Source: a virus. From it: 39,876 nt of DNA. The position numbers and the translations under genes are program-made. The stretch covers positions 1 through 39,876 of IMG/VR virus record IMGVR_UViG_3300035183_000595, one strand, 5' to 3'. The notes under the pieces are model-generated. The model was given only the letters and a program-made list of their open reading frames with translations. It had not been told where the DNA came from and made no database searches. Positions 16,963 through 25,795 of the stretch are shown in pieces (position 1 is the stretch's first letter; the number at the start of each line of letters is the position of its first letter).

Positions 16963-17411
16963 CGCCCGACCGCATACGCTACCGCGCCCGCGCGCGCGAT
17001 GGTCCTGATGGTCCAGCGCGCCAGCCCTTGCTTGGTGACCACGTACACCGAGCCGTCCACCTGCAGGCCGAGCACGCCGACCGCCCCGGCATGCTCGTTG
17101 GGGCGCGTGCCTGGCGCGAACAGAAAGATGTCGCCGCGCTGCGCCGTCAGCGCGTTGGCCAGCGGGCGGCAGCCGAACTCGGCCAGCGCGTCGGCCAGCG
17201 TGGTCCAGCCACGAAAGAGGCAGTAGCCTTGCGCGCCGTACTCGTCGTCGTACATGCCCGCCATCGCCTCGGCATGCGCGGTGCCGCACATGGCGTCGGC
17301 GGCGCGCAGCGGCCACACGGCGCAGTCGTGCGTGCCCCAGGCGAACGGCAGGTGGATGGTCTGCGCGTAGAAGCGCGCCAGGCGCTGCGGCCAGTCGGTC
17401 AGGCGCTTCAT
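16959..17411 (-). CDS. Tail-associated NlpC/P60-like protein (K-like)
   Basis: A 150-residue protein of the phage NlpC/P60-like class (DUF6950-type). Likely catalytic Cys is C30 in FAWGTHDCAVWPLRAADAM. Later GDIFLF (93-98) and HAGAVGV (107-113, H107) match the second half of the papain-like site. In lambda the K protein with this fold sits in the tail tip and is thought to trim peptidoglycan at DNA entry. The ATG overlaps the upstream stop (ATGA), and the in-frame ATG at 17549 is rejected because it lies inside the previous gene. Confidence 0.8.
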   Translation of the reverse strand: MKRLTDWPQRLARFYAQTIHLPFAWGTHDCAVWPLRAADAMCGTAHAEAMAGMYDDEYGAQGYCLFRGWTTLADALAEFGCRPLANALTAQRGDIFLFAPGTRPNEHAGAVGVLGLQVDGSVYVVTKQGLARWTIRTIARAGAVAYAVGR

Positions 17412-19468
17412 GTCGTCGTGCTCCCTTCGGGGTCGCTGTTCTCGTCGCGCGTGCGCGCCGGCCACCACTCCGTGGAGTCCACCATGGCGGCCAGGAACGC
17501 CAGGCCGAAGTCGTCCGGGTACTCGGCGCGGTGCGCCTGGTCGTTCCATCGCTGCGTGCCTGGCTGGCTCCAGCGCCGCAGGTGCGACTCGGCGGTCATC
17601 TCTATCGCCGCCACGTCGTCCTGCACGGCGATGTTCATGGTGTCCATCTGGCCTTCAAAGGCCAGCACCGGGTTCTGCACCAGCACGCCGTTCGGGTCGA
17701 ACAGCACCTGCCAGATGCGGCACGGCCGGTCCAGGTAGTCCGCGCGCAAGGCCAGCGCCACGAACTGCGGCTTGAGCGCCGGCAGCGAGAGCCGCGCGCC
17801 GGTCGGCACCAGGTCAGCCGGCTCCTGGATCACGTCGATGGTGCCGACATCGCCCAGGCCGGCGAAGGTGCTGCCGTTGTACGGCGCGGCCAGCGGGAAC
17901 TCCACCGTGTGCGGCGCGTTGCTCAGGTTCAGCACGTCGCCAGGCACGTCCAGGTGCAGCGGCGTTCCCTCGCGCCCGGGCGAGTACTCGGCCACGTCCT
18001 GGTCCACGTAGCCGGTCGGGAACCCGAACCAGTACGTGCGGCCGGCCGCGTCCCAGCCGCCCTGCAGCACGCCGCCGCTCCCTTCCTGCGTCAGCTGCAG
18101 GTCCAGGCCATGGCCGCTGATGTCGTGCGCCACGGTGCCGCTCGTCTCGTTCAGCGGGTACAGCGCGCGCAGCCCTTCGTTCGCCACCATGTCCGCGATC
18201 TCCACCGCGTTGGTGACCCGCCGCCGGCCGCGCTTGCAGATGGCGCCTGCGGTGAGCGCGTGGCCGGCGTAGATGCGGCACTCCGACAGCAGACCCTGGA
18301 AGCTGGTGGCGTTGGTGCTGGCGCTGGCGACCGGATGGCGGCCGAGCGTGAAGCGACCGTCCGTGGGGATGACGATGCCGATGGGCACGTAGATGCGCCG
18401 CTCCTTGTCGCCCACCTGCCGGATCTCGGTGGCCCTCTGATAGCGGCTGCGGACGGCGCGGTACGCCACCAGCTGCAGGTTGAGGAACAGCTTGAGCGAG
18501 AAGCCGTCGTAGGTGAGGCACACGTGCCACCAGCGGTTCATCTTCACCGCGCCCACGGCCGTGGCCAGGCCGGTCTGCGCGATGGCGAAGTTCTGCTCGT
18601 AGCCGAAGTTCTCGAACACCTGCACGCGCAGCGTGGCGTCGTCGCCGGCGGCCTCCAGGAACAGCAGCAGGCCGCCGCGCTCCTTGCCGTTGGCCGCCAC
18701 CGTGCTCCAGCCGCCAACGTAGCCGCTGTTCCGCTCCGGCCGCATCAGCAGCTCCCAGCTCATCGCCGCCTTGCCGTAGCGCGCCGGGTTGTCGGCCTGG
18801 CTCTCGTTCGCCGGCTTGCCGGCGGCCGGCTTGCCGCCGAAGCGCCACTCGACATCGCCGTGCGACACGTGCAGGTCCTGTGGCACGCCGTCCGCGTCGT
18901 GCCAGGCCGGCGCCACGTTGCGCACCGCACCGGCGCGCGCGCCGTTCAGCCGCAAGTACACCTCGCCCAGCGCGCGCAGGCCGCCGGCCTGGCGCCCCAC
19001 GCTCACCAGGCGGCCGTCTAGCAGCGACGGGTCGCTGGTCAGCGTCTCGGTGCGCGTGATCACGTCGCCGCTCTCCAGCGCAGCCGTCACCGTCAGGCTG
19101 TCGATGATCGCGCCGTTGCCGCCGTTCACGTACACCAGGCGCACGCGCACGTTGCGGTTGGTGACCACCGAGCCGACCGGCCATGGCACCTGTCCGTTCG
19201 GCGTGCCGTCCGACATCGGGATCGGGTCGCCACTGCGATAGACCCGCTGCCAGGTGGCGCCGTCGTCGATGCTGGACAGCACCCACACCTGCGACAGGTC
19301 GCCGCGCCCGGTCCACGAGATGCTGCTGTCCGGCACCGGCGGCACGCTGCCGACCTTGGCGCGCAGGCGCGTGCCGAAGATCAGCTCCACGCACGAGAAG
19401 GCAGCGTAGCCGTAGCGCGAGGAGAAGCCGGCGTGCGCCGCAGCGGTCATGTCGCTGCGCGTCGCCAT
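17408..19468 (-). CDS. Minor tail protein with LamG-like insertion (L-like)
   Basis: A 686-residue tail protein. The C-terminal quarter (LPALKPQFVALALRADYLD to AMVDSTEWWP) has the look of distal tail/L-like proteins that link the tube to the tip. The central part, about 226-465, is a LamG/concanavalin-type lectin fold: WWHVCLTYDGFSLKLFLN, then LLSECRIYAGHALTAGAI and LRALYPLNETSGTVAHDISG. Such domains bind sugars or proteins, so it may give reversible host adhesion. Its stop overlaps the K-like start by 4 bases and its start is one base downstream of the M-like gene, in lambda order. Confidence 0.78.
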   Translation of the reverse strand: MATRSDMTAAAHAGFSSRYGYAAFSCVELIFGTRLRAKVGSVPPVPDSSISWTGRGDLSQVWVLSSIDDGATWQRVYRSGDPIPMSDGTPNGQVPWPVGSVVTNRNVRVRLVYVNGGNGAIIDSLTVTAALESGDVITRTETLTSDPSLLDGRLVSVGRQAGGLRALGEVYLRLNGARAGAVRNVAPAWHDADGVPQDLHVSHGDVEWRFGGKPAAGKPANESQADNPARYGKAAMSWELLMRPERNSGYVGGWSTVAANGKERGGLLLFLEAAGDDATLRVQVFENFGYEQNFAIAQTGLATAVGAVKMNRWWHVCLTYDGFSLKLFLNLQLVAYRAVRSRYQRATEIRQVGDKERRIYVPIGIVIPTDGRFTLGRHPVASASTNATSFQGLLSECRIYAGHALTAGAICKRGRRRVTNAVEIADMVANEGLRALYPLNETSGTVAHDISGHGLDLQLTQEGSGGVLQGGWDAAGRTYWFGFPTGYVDQDVAEYSPGREGTPLHLDVPGDVLNLSNAPHTVEFPLAAPYNGSTFAGLGDVGTIDVIQEPADLVPTGARLSLPALKPQFVALALRADYLDRPCRIWQVLFDPNGVLVQNPVLAFEGQMDTMNIAVQDDVAAIEMTAESHLRRWSQPGTQRWNDQAHRAEYPDDFGLAFLAAMVDSTEWWPARTRDENSDPEGSTTT

Positions 19469-19469
19469 C

Positions 19470-20099
19470 TCAGGTCGCCTCTAGCAGCTCGGCCTGGACG
19501 GTCCACATCGGCGGGCCGTCCTCTACTTGCGTCACCACCGGCTCCTGCAGCCACATCAGCACCGGCGCGCACTTGACCAGCAGCGGCGCGCCGTGCGGCG
19601 GCGGCGTGCGGATGTACTGGTTCAGCTGCAGCGTCAACGCCGTGCCCACGCTGGTGGCGTCCGCGTGCACCTCGTACAGCTCGTTGGTGGCGGCGATGGC
19701 CACCAGGTCGCCGGCGCGGAACAGCAGCGTGTCGGCCGGCGCACCGGCGCACACCAGCTGGCGCGCGTGCTGGTCCGCACCGTTGACGGTCAGGGTGTCG
19801 TAGTCGGCGATGACGCGCGTGCCGTCGTCGATCAGCAGCGGCTGGTCGCGCGCCGGATCGAAGACGGTGAACGGCTCGTCGGCGTAGTAGTTGAGCACGG
19901 CCATGAGCAGGCCGAAGTCGCGGCGCGGCAGCTTCTGCCACTCCAGCTGCATGCGCCAGTTCCCGAAGCGCCGGAACCGCTGCTGTTGCTTGCTCCACGT
20001 GCTGGTGTGCCGCAGGGCGTTGGACACCCACTGCATCTCCATCCGCGTCGGACGGATGCCGATGATGTCGCCTAGCGTCGGGCTGCCGGTGGCGCTCAC
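19470..20099 (-). CDS. Minor tail protein (M-like)
   Basis: A 209-residue protein between tape measure and the L-like gene, the place of lambda gpM or the distal tail protein. It begins at a GTG (20099) that overlaps the tape-measure stop (GTGA); no in-frame ATG offers a better start. Residues about 21-60 (MQWVSNALRHTSTWSKQQQR onward) are basic and aromatic, then FTVFDPARDQPLLI suggests the beta part of the tube-tip junction. Assignment rests mainly on position and size. Confidence 0.7.
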   Translation of the reverse strand: MSATGSPTLGDIIGIRPTRMEMQWVSNALRHTSTWSKQQQRFRRFGNWRMQLEWQKLPRRDFGLLMAVLNYYADEPFTVFDPARDQPLLIDDGTRVIADYDTLTVNGADQHARQLVCAGAPADTLLFRAGDLVAIAATNELYEVHADATSVGTALTLQLNQYIRTPPPHGAPLLVKCAPVLMWLQEPVVTQVEDGPPMWTVQAELLEAT

Positions 20100-23000
20100 T
20101 GCATGCCCTTTCGCCGGCCCACCGCTGCGGCCAGCTTGCCGCCGCGCCCGATGCGCCGGATCAGTTCCTGTTCGATCACTGGCATGTTGTCCAGGATGGT
20201 GCGGTGCGCCTGCGCCGGCTGCAGGTCCTGCACGATGATCTGCGTCGGCAGGTGGATATGCACCGGCGCCTCGCGGCCAGTGGGGTCGTCGCGGTCCTCG
20301 TCGTCGCGGCGGCGGCGCTGGCCAGCCGGCACACTCGGCGCCACCTCCTGGCGCAGCGCGGCAGTCGGCGCCTCCACCCTGGCCGCCGCGCCGCCGTCCC
20401 AGGCCTCGCCAGGCGGCGCCAGGCGCACGCGCACGCCTCGGTCCTCGCCTAGCCACTCCTCCATCGTTGGCGTCGCGCCTGGAGGCTCGCTGGCCGTGCT
20501 GCGCAGGCGCTCCACGCTGAGCGCGAAGTTGCCGACGCCAACGCCGAGGTCGTCTACCGACCGCTGCAGGCTGGCGTCCCAGCTCCAGCTGCCGATCTGC
20601 GTGCTGCCATCGGTGCCGCTGAACGGGCCGCCGGCCTCGCTGGCCGGGATGCCGGTGCTGCCGCCGCCGGTGCCGCTGAACAGCCCGCCGGCGCCGCGCG
20701 CCACGCCGCTGATGAGGCCGCTGATGGCGGCGGCGCCGATGGTCTTGAAGAACCCCTCCCAGCTGGGCGCGCCGCTGCTGCCGCCGAACAGGCCGATGAA
20801 GATACTGGTGAACAAGGCGCCGACGCCGCTGATCATCGTCTGCCAGAGCCCCTGCACCACGCCGACCATGGACTGCCAGGCGCCCTGCACGACGCCCGCC
20901 GCCTGCGTCCACGGCGCGCTCAGCTGCTCGGCGCTCGGCACCGGCACGCCTTCCCCGCCCTGCTCGGCGCGCTGCTGCACCTGCGCCTCCGGCGTCGGCA
21001 CCGTCACGCCCGCTTCCGCCGCCGCGCGCTGCACGCCGTCCTCGGTGCGCGCGGCCAGCTTGGCCTCGCGGATGGCGCGCTTGACGCTGTTGACGATGGG
21101 GTTGATGAACAGCTCCTCCGCGAACAGCCGCACGAAGTCGTCGCGGATGCCGCGCAGCAGGTCCGTGAAGCTGGTGCGGGTGTCGTTGGCCAGGCCCACG
21201 AATGCATCGGCCGTCGCCTTGCCCACGTCCTCCACGGCGCTCTCGATGTTCCCTAGCGTCTCGTCCGCGCCGGCCTCCAGCTTGCGGTACTCCTCCAGCG
21301 TGCTCGCCACCGCCTGGCGCGTCTGCTCGGCGTTCAGGAACGGAGCGTTGGTCTTGGGGTCGATGCGCTCGCTCAGGTCCTTGATCTTGCGCAGGTCCTC
21401 GACCACCTGCTGGTACGGCGTGCGCGTGCCGTCCACGATGGCCTGCGCCGCCTGGCGATACTTGTCGGCGCCGGTGGCCGCGTCGTCGAAGGCGTCCTTC
21501 GCCTGGCGCAGGGCCGCGTTGTAGTGCTCCTGCGCCAGGTACGGCTTCAACGCCTCGATCTCTCGCAGCGTCTGCGCGTAGTCGTAGGCCGGGTCCACCG
21601 CGCGCGCCAGCTGCTCGGCCTGGCGGCGCAGCTGCTCTTCGTGCTTCGCGGCTTCCTTGGCCGCCTTCTCGGCGGCCTCCGCGCCGGCCTGCTGCTGCTC
21701 GGTCAGGCCGTGCGCGGCGCCGGCCGCACGGTTCTGCTGGCTGGTCAGCAGGTCCAGCCGGTACTGCTCCAGCGCCACGGCGTCGCTCAGGCGCTCCACG
21801 GCGTCGGTCGCCTGGCTGCTGCTGTCGGCCAGCGCCACGGTGCCGTCCACGGCCGACAGCGGCGCGGCGGTGGCCGCCGCCTGCTGCTGCGACAGCTCGC
21901 GCTGCAGCTGCGCGAGGCGCGCCTGGCTGGCCTGCACTTCGCGCGTCAGGCTGTCCTGGTCCAGCGCGTGCACCTCCAGGCGAATGTCGATCTTGCCGCT
22001 GGCGCGGTCGCGCGCCCGCTGCACCGCATCGGCCATGGCGTCGTACTTCTCGCCGGACTCCTGCGCCGCCCTGCCTGCCTCCCGCACGGCGTCGGCCACG
22101 CCGCTGCCTTCCCAGAGCGCGTTGATCTTCTCGCTGATGCCGAACGTCTCGTCGAAGAACTGAATGCCCCATACCAGCGTGTCGTACAGCTCGCGCAGCT
22201 TGCCGATGAACGCGGTGATGGCGCCGTTGGTCACGGTGTCCAAGATGGCGATGACGGTCTGCGTGCCGTTCACGAACGCCTGCCAGCCCTGCACCAGCTT
22301 GTCCGCGATCCAGCTGTCCAGCACCTGCAGGAAGGTGACGGCCTGGTCGATGTAGCCGATCCACTCGATGACCACCTTGGTGGCGTCGAGCACACCGAGG
22401 GCGAATTCGTCCACGCTGGTGCGCGCGCCTTCGCTCTCCTTGCGGTACTCGGCCAGCGCGCCGGCCGCGTCCAGGAACAGGCCGCTGACCTCCTGGTAGA
22501 CGGAGAGCACACCGTTGCTGGTGGTGATAAACGCGCCGACCTCCTCGCCTACGTCCCCGAAGGCGTTCTTCACCTGCTGCACGACGCCCGCGTAGTTCTG
22601 CGCCGCCGCGCGCGCCTGGCCGCCGAAGCGGCGCTCGATCTGGTCCAGCGCCTGCGCCAGCTTCTCGCTGCTGCTGGCGTTCTCGTCCACGATGATGCCG
22701 TAGCGACTGAGCGTGCCGAACTCGCCGGCCAACGCCTTGCCGAGCACCAGCGTGGCGCCTTGCAGGTCGCGGCCCATGCCTTCGCTCAGGTTCAGCACCG
22801 CCTCGGTCAGCTGCCCCACCTGGTCCCTGGTGGCGCCGAACGCGATCAGCTGTCCCTCGACGCCCTCGATCACCTCGTCGCCGTAGGTGGTGACGCGCTG
22901 CAGGCCGCCGGCGAGCTTGGCCAGGTCGTCGCTGTACTCCTGGGAGAACTGGCCGCTGCTGCGCAGCGTCTGGTTCAGCTTGGCGGTCGCGCGCTCCTGC

Positions 23001-23221
23001 TCCTCGCTGGCGCGGATGCTGAACGCCAGCGCGTCGGTGAACGGGCGAATGGCCGCCGTCACGAGGTCCAGCGTGGCCTTGACGCCGGCCATGACCGCGC
23101 CGAATGCGGTGGCCCGCGCTTCGCCGCGCGTGAACCCGCCGTCGAGCTTCCCGAGGTCGTCATCGACCTTCTGGAACCCTTCGGTCTCCACGCGGACGGT
23201 GAGCTTGGCAAGGTCAGGCAT
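20096..23221 (-). CDS. Tail tape measure protein
   Basis: A 1041-residue protein with long helical and coiled-coil regions and a few hydrophobic stretches (IGAAAISGLISGVARGAGGL), directly after the frameshifted chaperone genes. This is the standard place and character of the tape measure, which sets tail length and is ejected during DNA entry. The N-terminus MPDLAKLTVRVETEGFQKVDDD and the RASEEQERATAKLNQTLRSS segment are typical of lambda H-like tape measures. Family rule-of-thumb spacing would give a tail of about 150 nm (inference). No lysozyme or peptidase motif was recognised inside it. Confidence 0.92.
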   Translation of the reverse strand: MPDLAKLTVRVETEGFQKVDDDLGKLDGGFTRGEARATAFGAVMAGVKATLDLVTAAIRPFTDALAFSIRASEEQERATAKLNQTLRSSGQFSQEYSDDLAKLAGGLQRVTTYGDEVIEGVEGQLIAFGATRDQVGQLTEAVLNLSEGMGRDLQGATLVLGKALAGEFGTLSRYGIIVDENASSSEKLAQALDQIERRFGGQARAAAQNYAGVVQQVKNAFGDVGEEVGAFITTSNGVLSVYQEVSGLFLDAAGALAEYRKESEGARTSVDEFALGVLDATKVVIEWIGYIDQAVTFLQVLDSWIADKLVQGWQAFVNGTQTVIAILDTVTNGAITAFIGKLRELYDTLVWGIQFFDETFGISEKINALWEGSGVADAVREAGRAAQESGEKYDAMADAVQRARDRASGKIDIRLEVHALDQDSLTREVQASQARLAQLQRELSQQQAAATAAPLSAVDGTVALADSSSQATDAVERLSDAVALEQYRLDLLTSQQNRAAGAAHGLTEQQQAGAEAAEKAAKEAAKHEEQLRRQAEQLARAVDPAYDYAQTLREIEALKPYLAQEHYNAALRQAKDAFDDAATGADKYRQAAQAIVDGTRTPYQQVVEDLRKIKDLSERIDPKTNAPFLNAEQTRQAVASTLEEYRKLEAGADETLGNIESAVEDVGKATADAFVGLANDTRTSFTDLLRGIRDDFVRLFAEELFINPIVNSVKRAIREAKLAARTEDGVQRAAAEAGVTVPTPEAQVQQRAEQGGEGVPVPSAEQLSAPWTQAAGVVQGAWQSMVGVVQGLWQTMISGVGALFTSIFIGLFGGSSGAPSWEGFFKTIGAAAISGLISGVARGAGGLFSGTGGGSTGIPASEAGGPFSGTDGSTQIGSWSWDASLQRSVDDLGVGVGNFALSVERLRSTASEPPGATPTMEEWLGEDRGVRVRLAPPGEAWDGGAAARVEAPTAALRQEVAPSVPAGQRRRRDDEDRDDPTGREAPVHIHLPTQIIVQDLQPAQAHRTILDNMPVIEQELIRRIGRGGKLAAAVGRRKGMQ

Positions 23222-23227
23222 GACTGG

Positions 23228-24084
23228 TCACTCGGCCGGCTCCGCCCGGCCTGTTGCTTCCTCGCGGCGCCGCCGCCGCTCCTCTCGTTTGGCCTTCTGC
23301 CGCGACTTCATCAGCTCGAACGCCTCGCGGTCGAGCAGCGCCACCGCGAACTCCACATTGTGCCGGTCCTGCAGCGGCCATTGCTGCAGCTCGCAGTGCG
23401 CCAGCACCGCCTCCGGGCTGATGCGCTGCGGCGCCATCTCGCCGCCGCGCATGGCGGAGAGCGTCTGGTAGGCGCGGTAATACGGCACCAGGTCCGGCCA
23501 CACCTCCGGCCGGCGCTCCAGCGCCGGCAGCAGTCTGCCCTTCGCTGCGGAGCGGGACGAGAGCCAGTCGGCGTGCTCGCCCCACTCCGTGTCCCAGCGG
23601 AGGGCGTCTATCAGTTTCCCTGGGCGGCCTCATCGTTGCGCAGCTGGTAAGGCTCGCGCTCGCGGGCCTTGGTGGCCACCCACTCGCGCAGGTCGCGGCC
23701 GACGCCAGGCAGGCGGAACATCATGCGGACGTTCTCCGGCGTGCACAGCAGCGGCTCGCCGTTCCAGTCCACGTTCTCCCAGTCGATCACCACGCACTCG
23801 CTCAGCAGCTGCGTGGCGATCTCGATCTGCGCGGCCTGCGCCGTCTTGCCTCCGGCGCGCAGGCGCTGCCGGTGCTTGGTGATCAGCTCCTGCTCCAGGT
23901 CCTCGTACGCCTTGGAGTTGATGCGCGCCAGCTTCATGCGCGCGTAGCGGTACTCGGTGCGGGTGGCGCCGGGGCGCGTCTCGTCCGGCACCTGCAGTTC
24001 GTCCGGCGGCAGCACGTCGCACTCGAACCATGCGCCGGCCTTCTCCAGTTCGGGGTCGGTTGCCTGCTGCTTCAAGTCGGGCAT
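23228..24084 (-). CDS. Tail assembly chaperone G-T fusion (-1 frameshift product)
   Basis: The G-like frame (24084 to 23611) ends CAG GGA AAC TGA, and G-GGA-AAC is a canonical slippery heptamer. A shift of -1 at 23614 continues through LIDALRWDTEWGEHADW into an open frame that ends at 23228, giving a 285-residue fusion (157 + 128). The extension has no stop between the site and the C-terminal Arg/Glu-rich helix, and it has no good independent start. In lambda the G and GT products bind the tape measure and recruit tube protein. The position just before the tape measure agrees. Confidence 0.85.
23611..24084 (-). CDS. Tail assembly chaperone, short form (G-like)
   Basis: A 157-residue protein made when ribosomes do not shift. 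AACAGGAGGAG about eight bases before the ATG at 24084 marks the start. The middle (RYARMKLARINSKAYEDLEQ) is helical and basic, and the C-terminal half (NVRMMFRLPGVGRDLREWV) is mixed. It ends at a TGA that immediately follows the slippery heptamer. The role, by analogy with lambda gpG, is to coat the tape measure during tail assembly in the cytoplasm. Confidence 0.85.
   Translation of the reverse strand: MPDLKQQATDPELEKAGAWFECDVLPPDELQVPDETRPGATRTEYRYARMKLARINSKAYEDLEQELITKHRQRLRAGGKTAQAAQIEIATQLLSECVVIDWENVDWNGEPLLCTPENVRMMFRLPGVGRDLREWVATKAREREPYQLRNDEAAQGN
23614..23620 (-). promoter_or_regulatory. Slippery heptamer GGGAAAC for -1 frameshifting
   Basis: Read on the minus strand the sequence is G GGA AAC in the zero frame, directly followed by the TGA stop of the short chaperone. 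It fits the X XXY YYZ rule used in many phage G/GT pairs. A stop codon right after the site can itself raise slippage. Confidence 0.85.
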
Positions 24085-24128
24085 CTGCGGCACTCCTCCT
24101 GTTGGGTGGTTGGTGCCTGCGCGCCTAT

Positions 24129-24165
24129 CACGGCGGCGGCCTGGCGTACCAGCGCCGCCGCCGTG
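24129..24165. repeat. Strong stem-loop between tail tube and chaperone genes
   Basis: CACGGCGGCGGC (24129-24140) pairs exactly with GCCGCCGCCGTG (24154-24165), and the inner CTGG/CCAG (24141-24144 and 24149-24152) continues the stem around a CGTA tetraloop with one bulged C. There is no T-run after it on the minus strand, so it is not a standard intrinsic terminator. Lying just downstream of the tail-tube gene, it may lower read-through or protect the abundant tube mRNA. Confidence 0.65.
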
Positions 24166-24188
24166 TGCAGCCGGCTCGCCTCGCCCGC

Positions 24189-25376
24189 TTACGGCACCGC
24201 CGCGAACCGCTCGATCTGCATGGTGCAGGCCAGCACCGGATCGCGCACGGCCTGCCACTGGAAGTCCGCGAACACGTCCTGGTCGGCCGCCGGGGCGGTC
24301 GGCCCGCCGTCCAGGATGCGGATGCGCGGCCACGTGAAGATGTAGGTGTTGCTCGTGGTCGGCGCGTCCGGGTCGTCGTGCACCCACACCTGCAGCGCGC
24401 TCGCCGTGTGCTGCCGGCACTTGGTCAGCAGGTAGGCGCGCTCGTAGTAGGCGTTGATATTGCCGGTGACCACCAGGCGGCCCTGACGGATGCCGATGGC
24501 GGTGCGGCGCTTGATGGCGCGGCGGCCGGCCAGGTTGCCGTTGACGTTGAACCGCAGGCCCTGGATCTCGTCGGTGAGCGCCGCGAGGCTGGCGTACCCT
24601 TCCAGGATCTGGCCGATGTTGCTCTGCGCGTTCATCACGTCGTTGGTCGGCGCGTCGTCCGGGTCGCCGTCGCCTACGGTGGCGTCGGCCTCGATCCCTT
24701 CCTTGCCGATGACGCCGAAGCTGCCGCGAATGAAGGCGTCGGCCACCATCTCCATCTGCATGGTGGCGGCCTCCACGCCGGCGAAGGAGTGGTACTGGCC
24801 GGCCGCCAGGTCGCTCAGCAGCTTCTCCACCAGCATGCTCTGCTCGATGGTGCCGTTGCGCAGGCGGCTGCCTTCCACGTTGACGCTGGCGGTCGGCCCT
24901 TCGTCGGTGCAGGTCTCGGCCACGCGGAACTCGTCGGCGCTCGGCCGCGCGGTGACCGTCTTGAAGCCGTTGTTCCCGGGCGTGGTGCAGCCGGTGACGC
25001 GGACGTGCTGGCCGACCACGATGTTGGTGGCGATGCCGGTGCCGGCGTAGCTCTTGTTCGTGTCGTCCACCGTCACGCTGGCGGTGTTGTCGGCGTCCAC
25101 CCAGACGCCGTGCAGCAGCATGGCGAACCAGTCGTCGTAGGCGCCGAACGAGAGCTCGAAGGTGAACCCGCCCACCGCCGACGCGCCGATCTCCGGCACG
25201 TCCGGCACCTCGCCGGTGGCGTTGATCTCGGCGGACTGCGCGGTAGTCTTGCTGTGGCGGAAGGTTTCGCCGGTGAACCGCAGTGCCTTCATCTTCGGAG
25301 ACGCGAGTGCGCCGCCCCACCCGTTCGTCTCGGCGGTGTAGAACAGCTGCGCGCGGCTGGTGCTTGCCTGAGTCAT
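24189..25376 (-). CDS. Major tail tube protein
   Basis: A 395-residue protein with AAGGAGG five bases before the ATG at 25376, one of the strongest ribosome sites here, as expected for an abundant structural protein. ALRFTGETFRHSKTTAQSAEI near the N-terminus and the FELSFGAYDDWFAMLLHGVW segment are characteristic of siphovirus tube subunits. Residues about 105-165 are an inserted module (SYAGTGIATNIVVGQHVRV, NNGFKTV, CTDEGPT) that also occurs in the J-like tip protein. The insert probably decorates the tube surface. The gene sits between the terminator and chaperone genes. Confidence 0.82.
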   Translation of the reverse strand: MTQASTSRAQLFYTAETNGWGGALASPKMKALRFTGETFRHSKTTAQSAEINATGEVPDVPEIGASAVGGFTFELSFGAYDDWFAMLLHGVWVDADNTASVTVDDTNKSYAGTGIATNIVVGQHVRVTGCTTPGNNGFKTVTARPSADEFRVAETCTDEGPTASVNVEGSRLRNGTIEQSMLVEKLLSDLAAGQYHSFAGVEAATMQMEMVADAFIRGSFGVIGKEGIEADATVGDGDPDDAPTNDVMNAQSNIGQILEGYASLAALTDEIQGLRFNVNGNLAGRRAIKRRTAIGIRQGRLVVTGNINAYYERAYLLTKCRQHTASALQVWVHDDPDAPTTSNTYIFTWPRIRILDGGPTAPAADQDVFADFQWQAVRDPVLACTMQIERFAAVP

Positions 25377-25390
25377 GGGAGCCTCCTTAG

Positions 25391-25795
25391 TTAGTCCGTG
25401 CCGTGGAACACGAACGGGACGGTGATGTTGCCTTGGTAGTAGCCCTGGTCCTGGCCGACCACGACCAGCTGCACGGTGCGGCACTGCACCAGGCCGCCGA
25501 TCTTCTTGAGCGCGAAGATGCCGCGCACCAGGTCCGCCATCTGTCGCAGCGGCGCGGTGCCGCTGCTGCGGGGCGTGAACGCCTGCACCAGCACGCGGCC
25601 GGTGTAGCGCGTGAGCGGCGGCTTGCCCATCGCGGCCTGCACGCTGCCGTCCTCGCGCAGGCAGAACCGCACCCAGCGGCCGGACGGCTTGCGGAACTCG
25701 CCGCTGTTCTCGTACTCGACCGGGATGGTGTTGGCGTCCCAGCCGGCCGCGAACGCCTGGTGCAGCACGGTGCCCGCCTGCTCAAAGCCCGCCAT
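25391..25795 (-). CDS. Tail terminator / tail-completion protein
   Basis: A 134-residue protein placed between an HK97 gp10-like gene and the tail tube, where siphoviruses encode the tail terminator that caps the tube. The composition is alpha/beta, with IPVEYENSGEF near 24-34 (the usual early beta strand of the terminator fold), GRVLVQAFTPRSSG, and a C-terminal strand VPFVFHGTD. It starts 14 bases before the upstream stop. The assignment rests on gene order and these features. Confidence 0.72.
   Translation of the reverse strand: MAGFEQAGTVLHQAFAAGWDANTIPVEYENSGEFRKPSGRWVRFCLREDGSVQAAMGKPPLTRYTGRVLVQAFTPRSSGTAPLRQMADLVRGIFALKKIGGLVQCRTVQLVVVGQDQGYYQGNITVPFVFHGTD

Noticed and set aside
24129-24165. 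Intrinsic (Rho-independent) terminator call for the hairpin
   Set aside because: No U-tract follows the stem on the transcribed strand, so it is listed only as a stem-loop.
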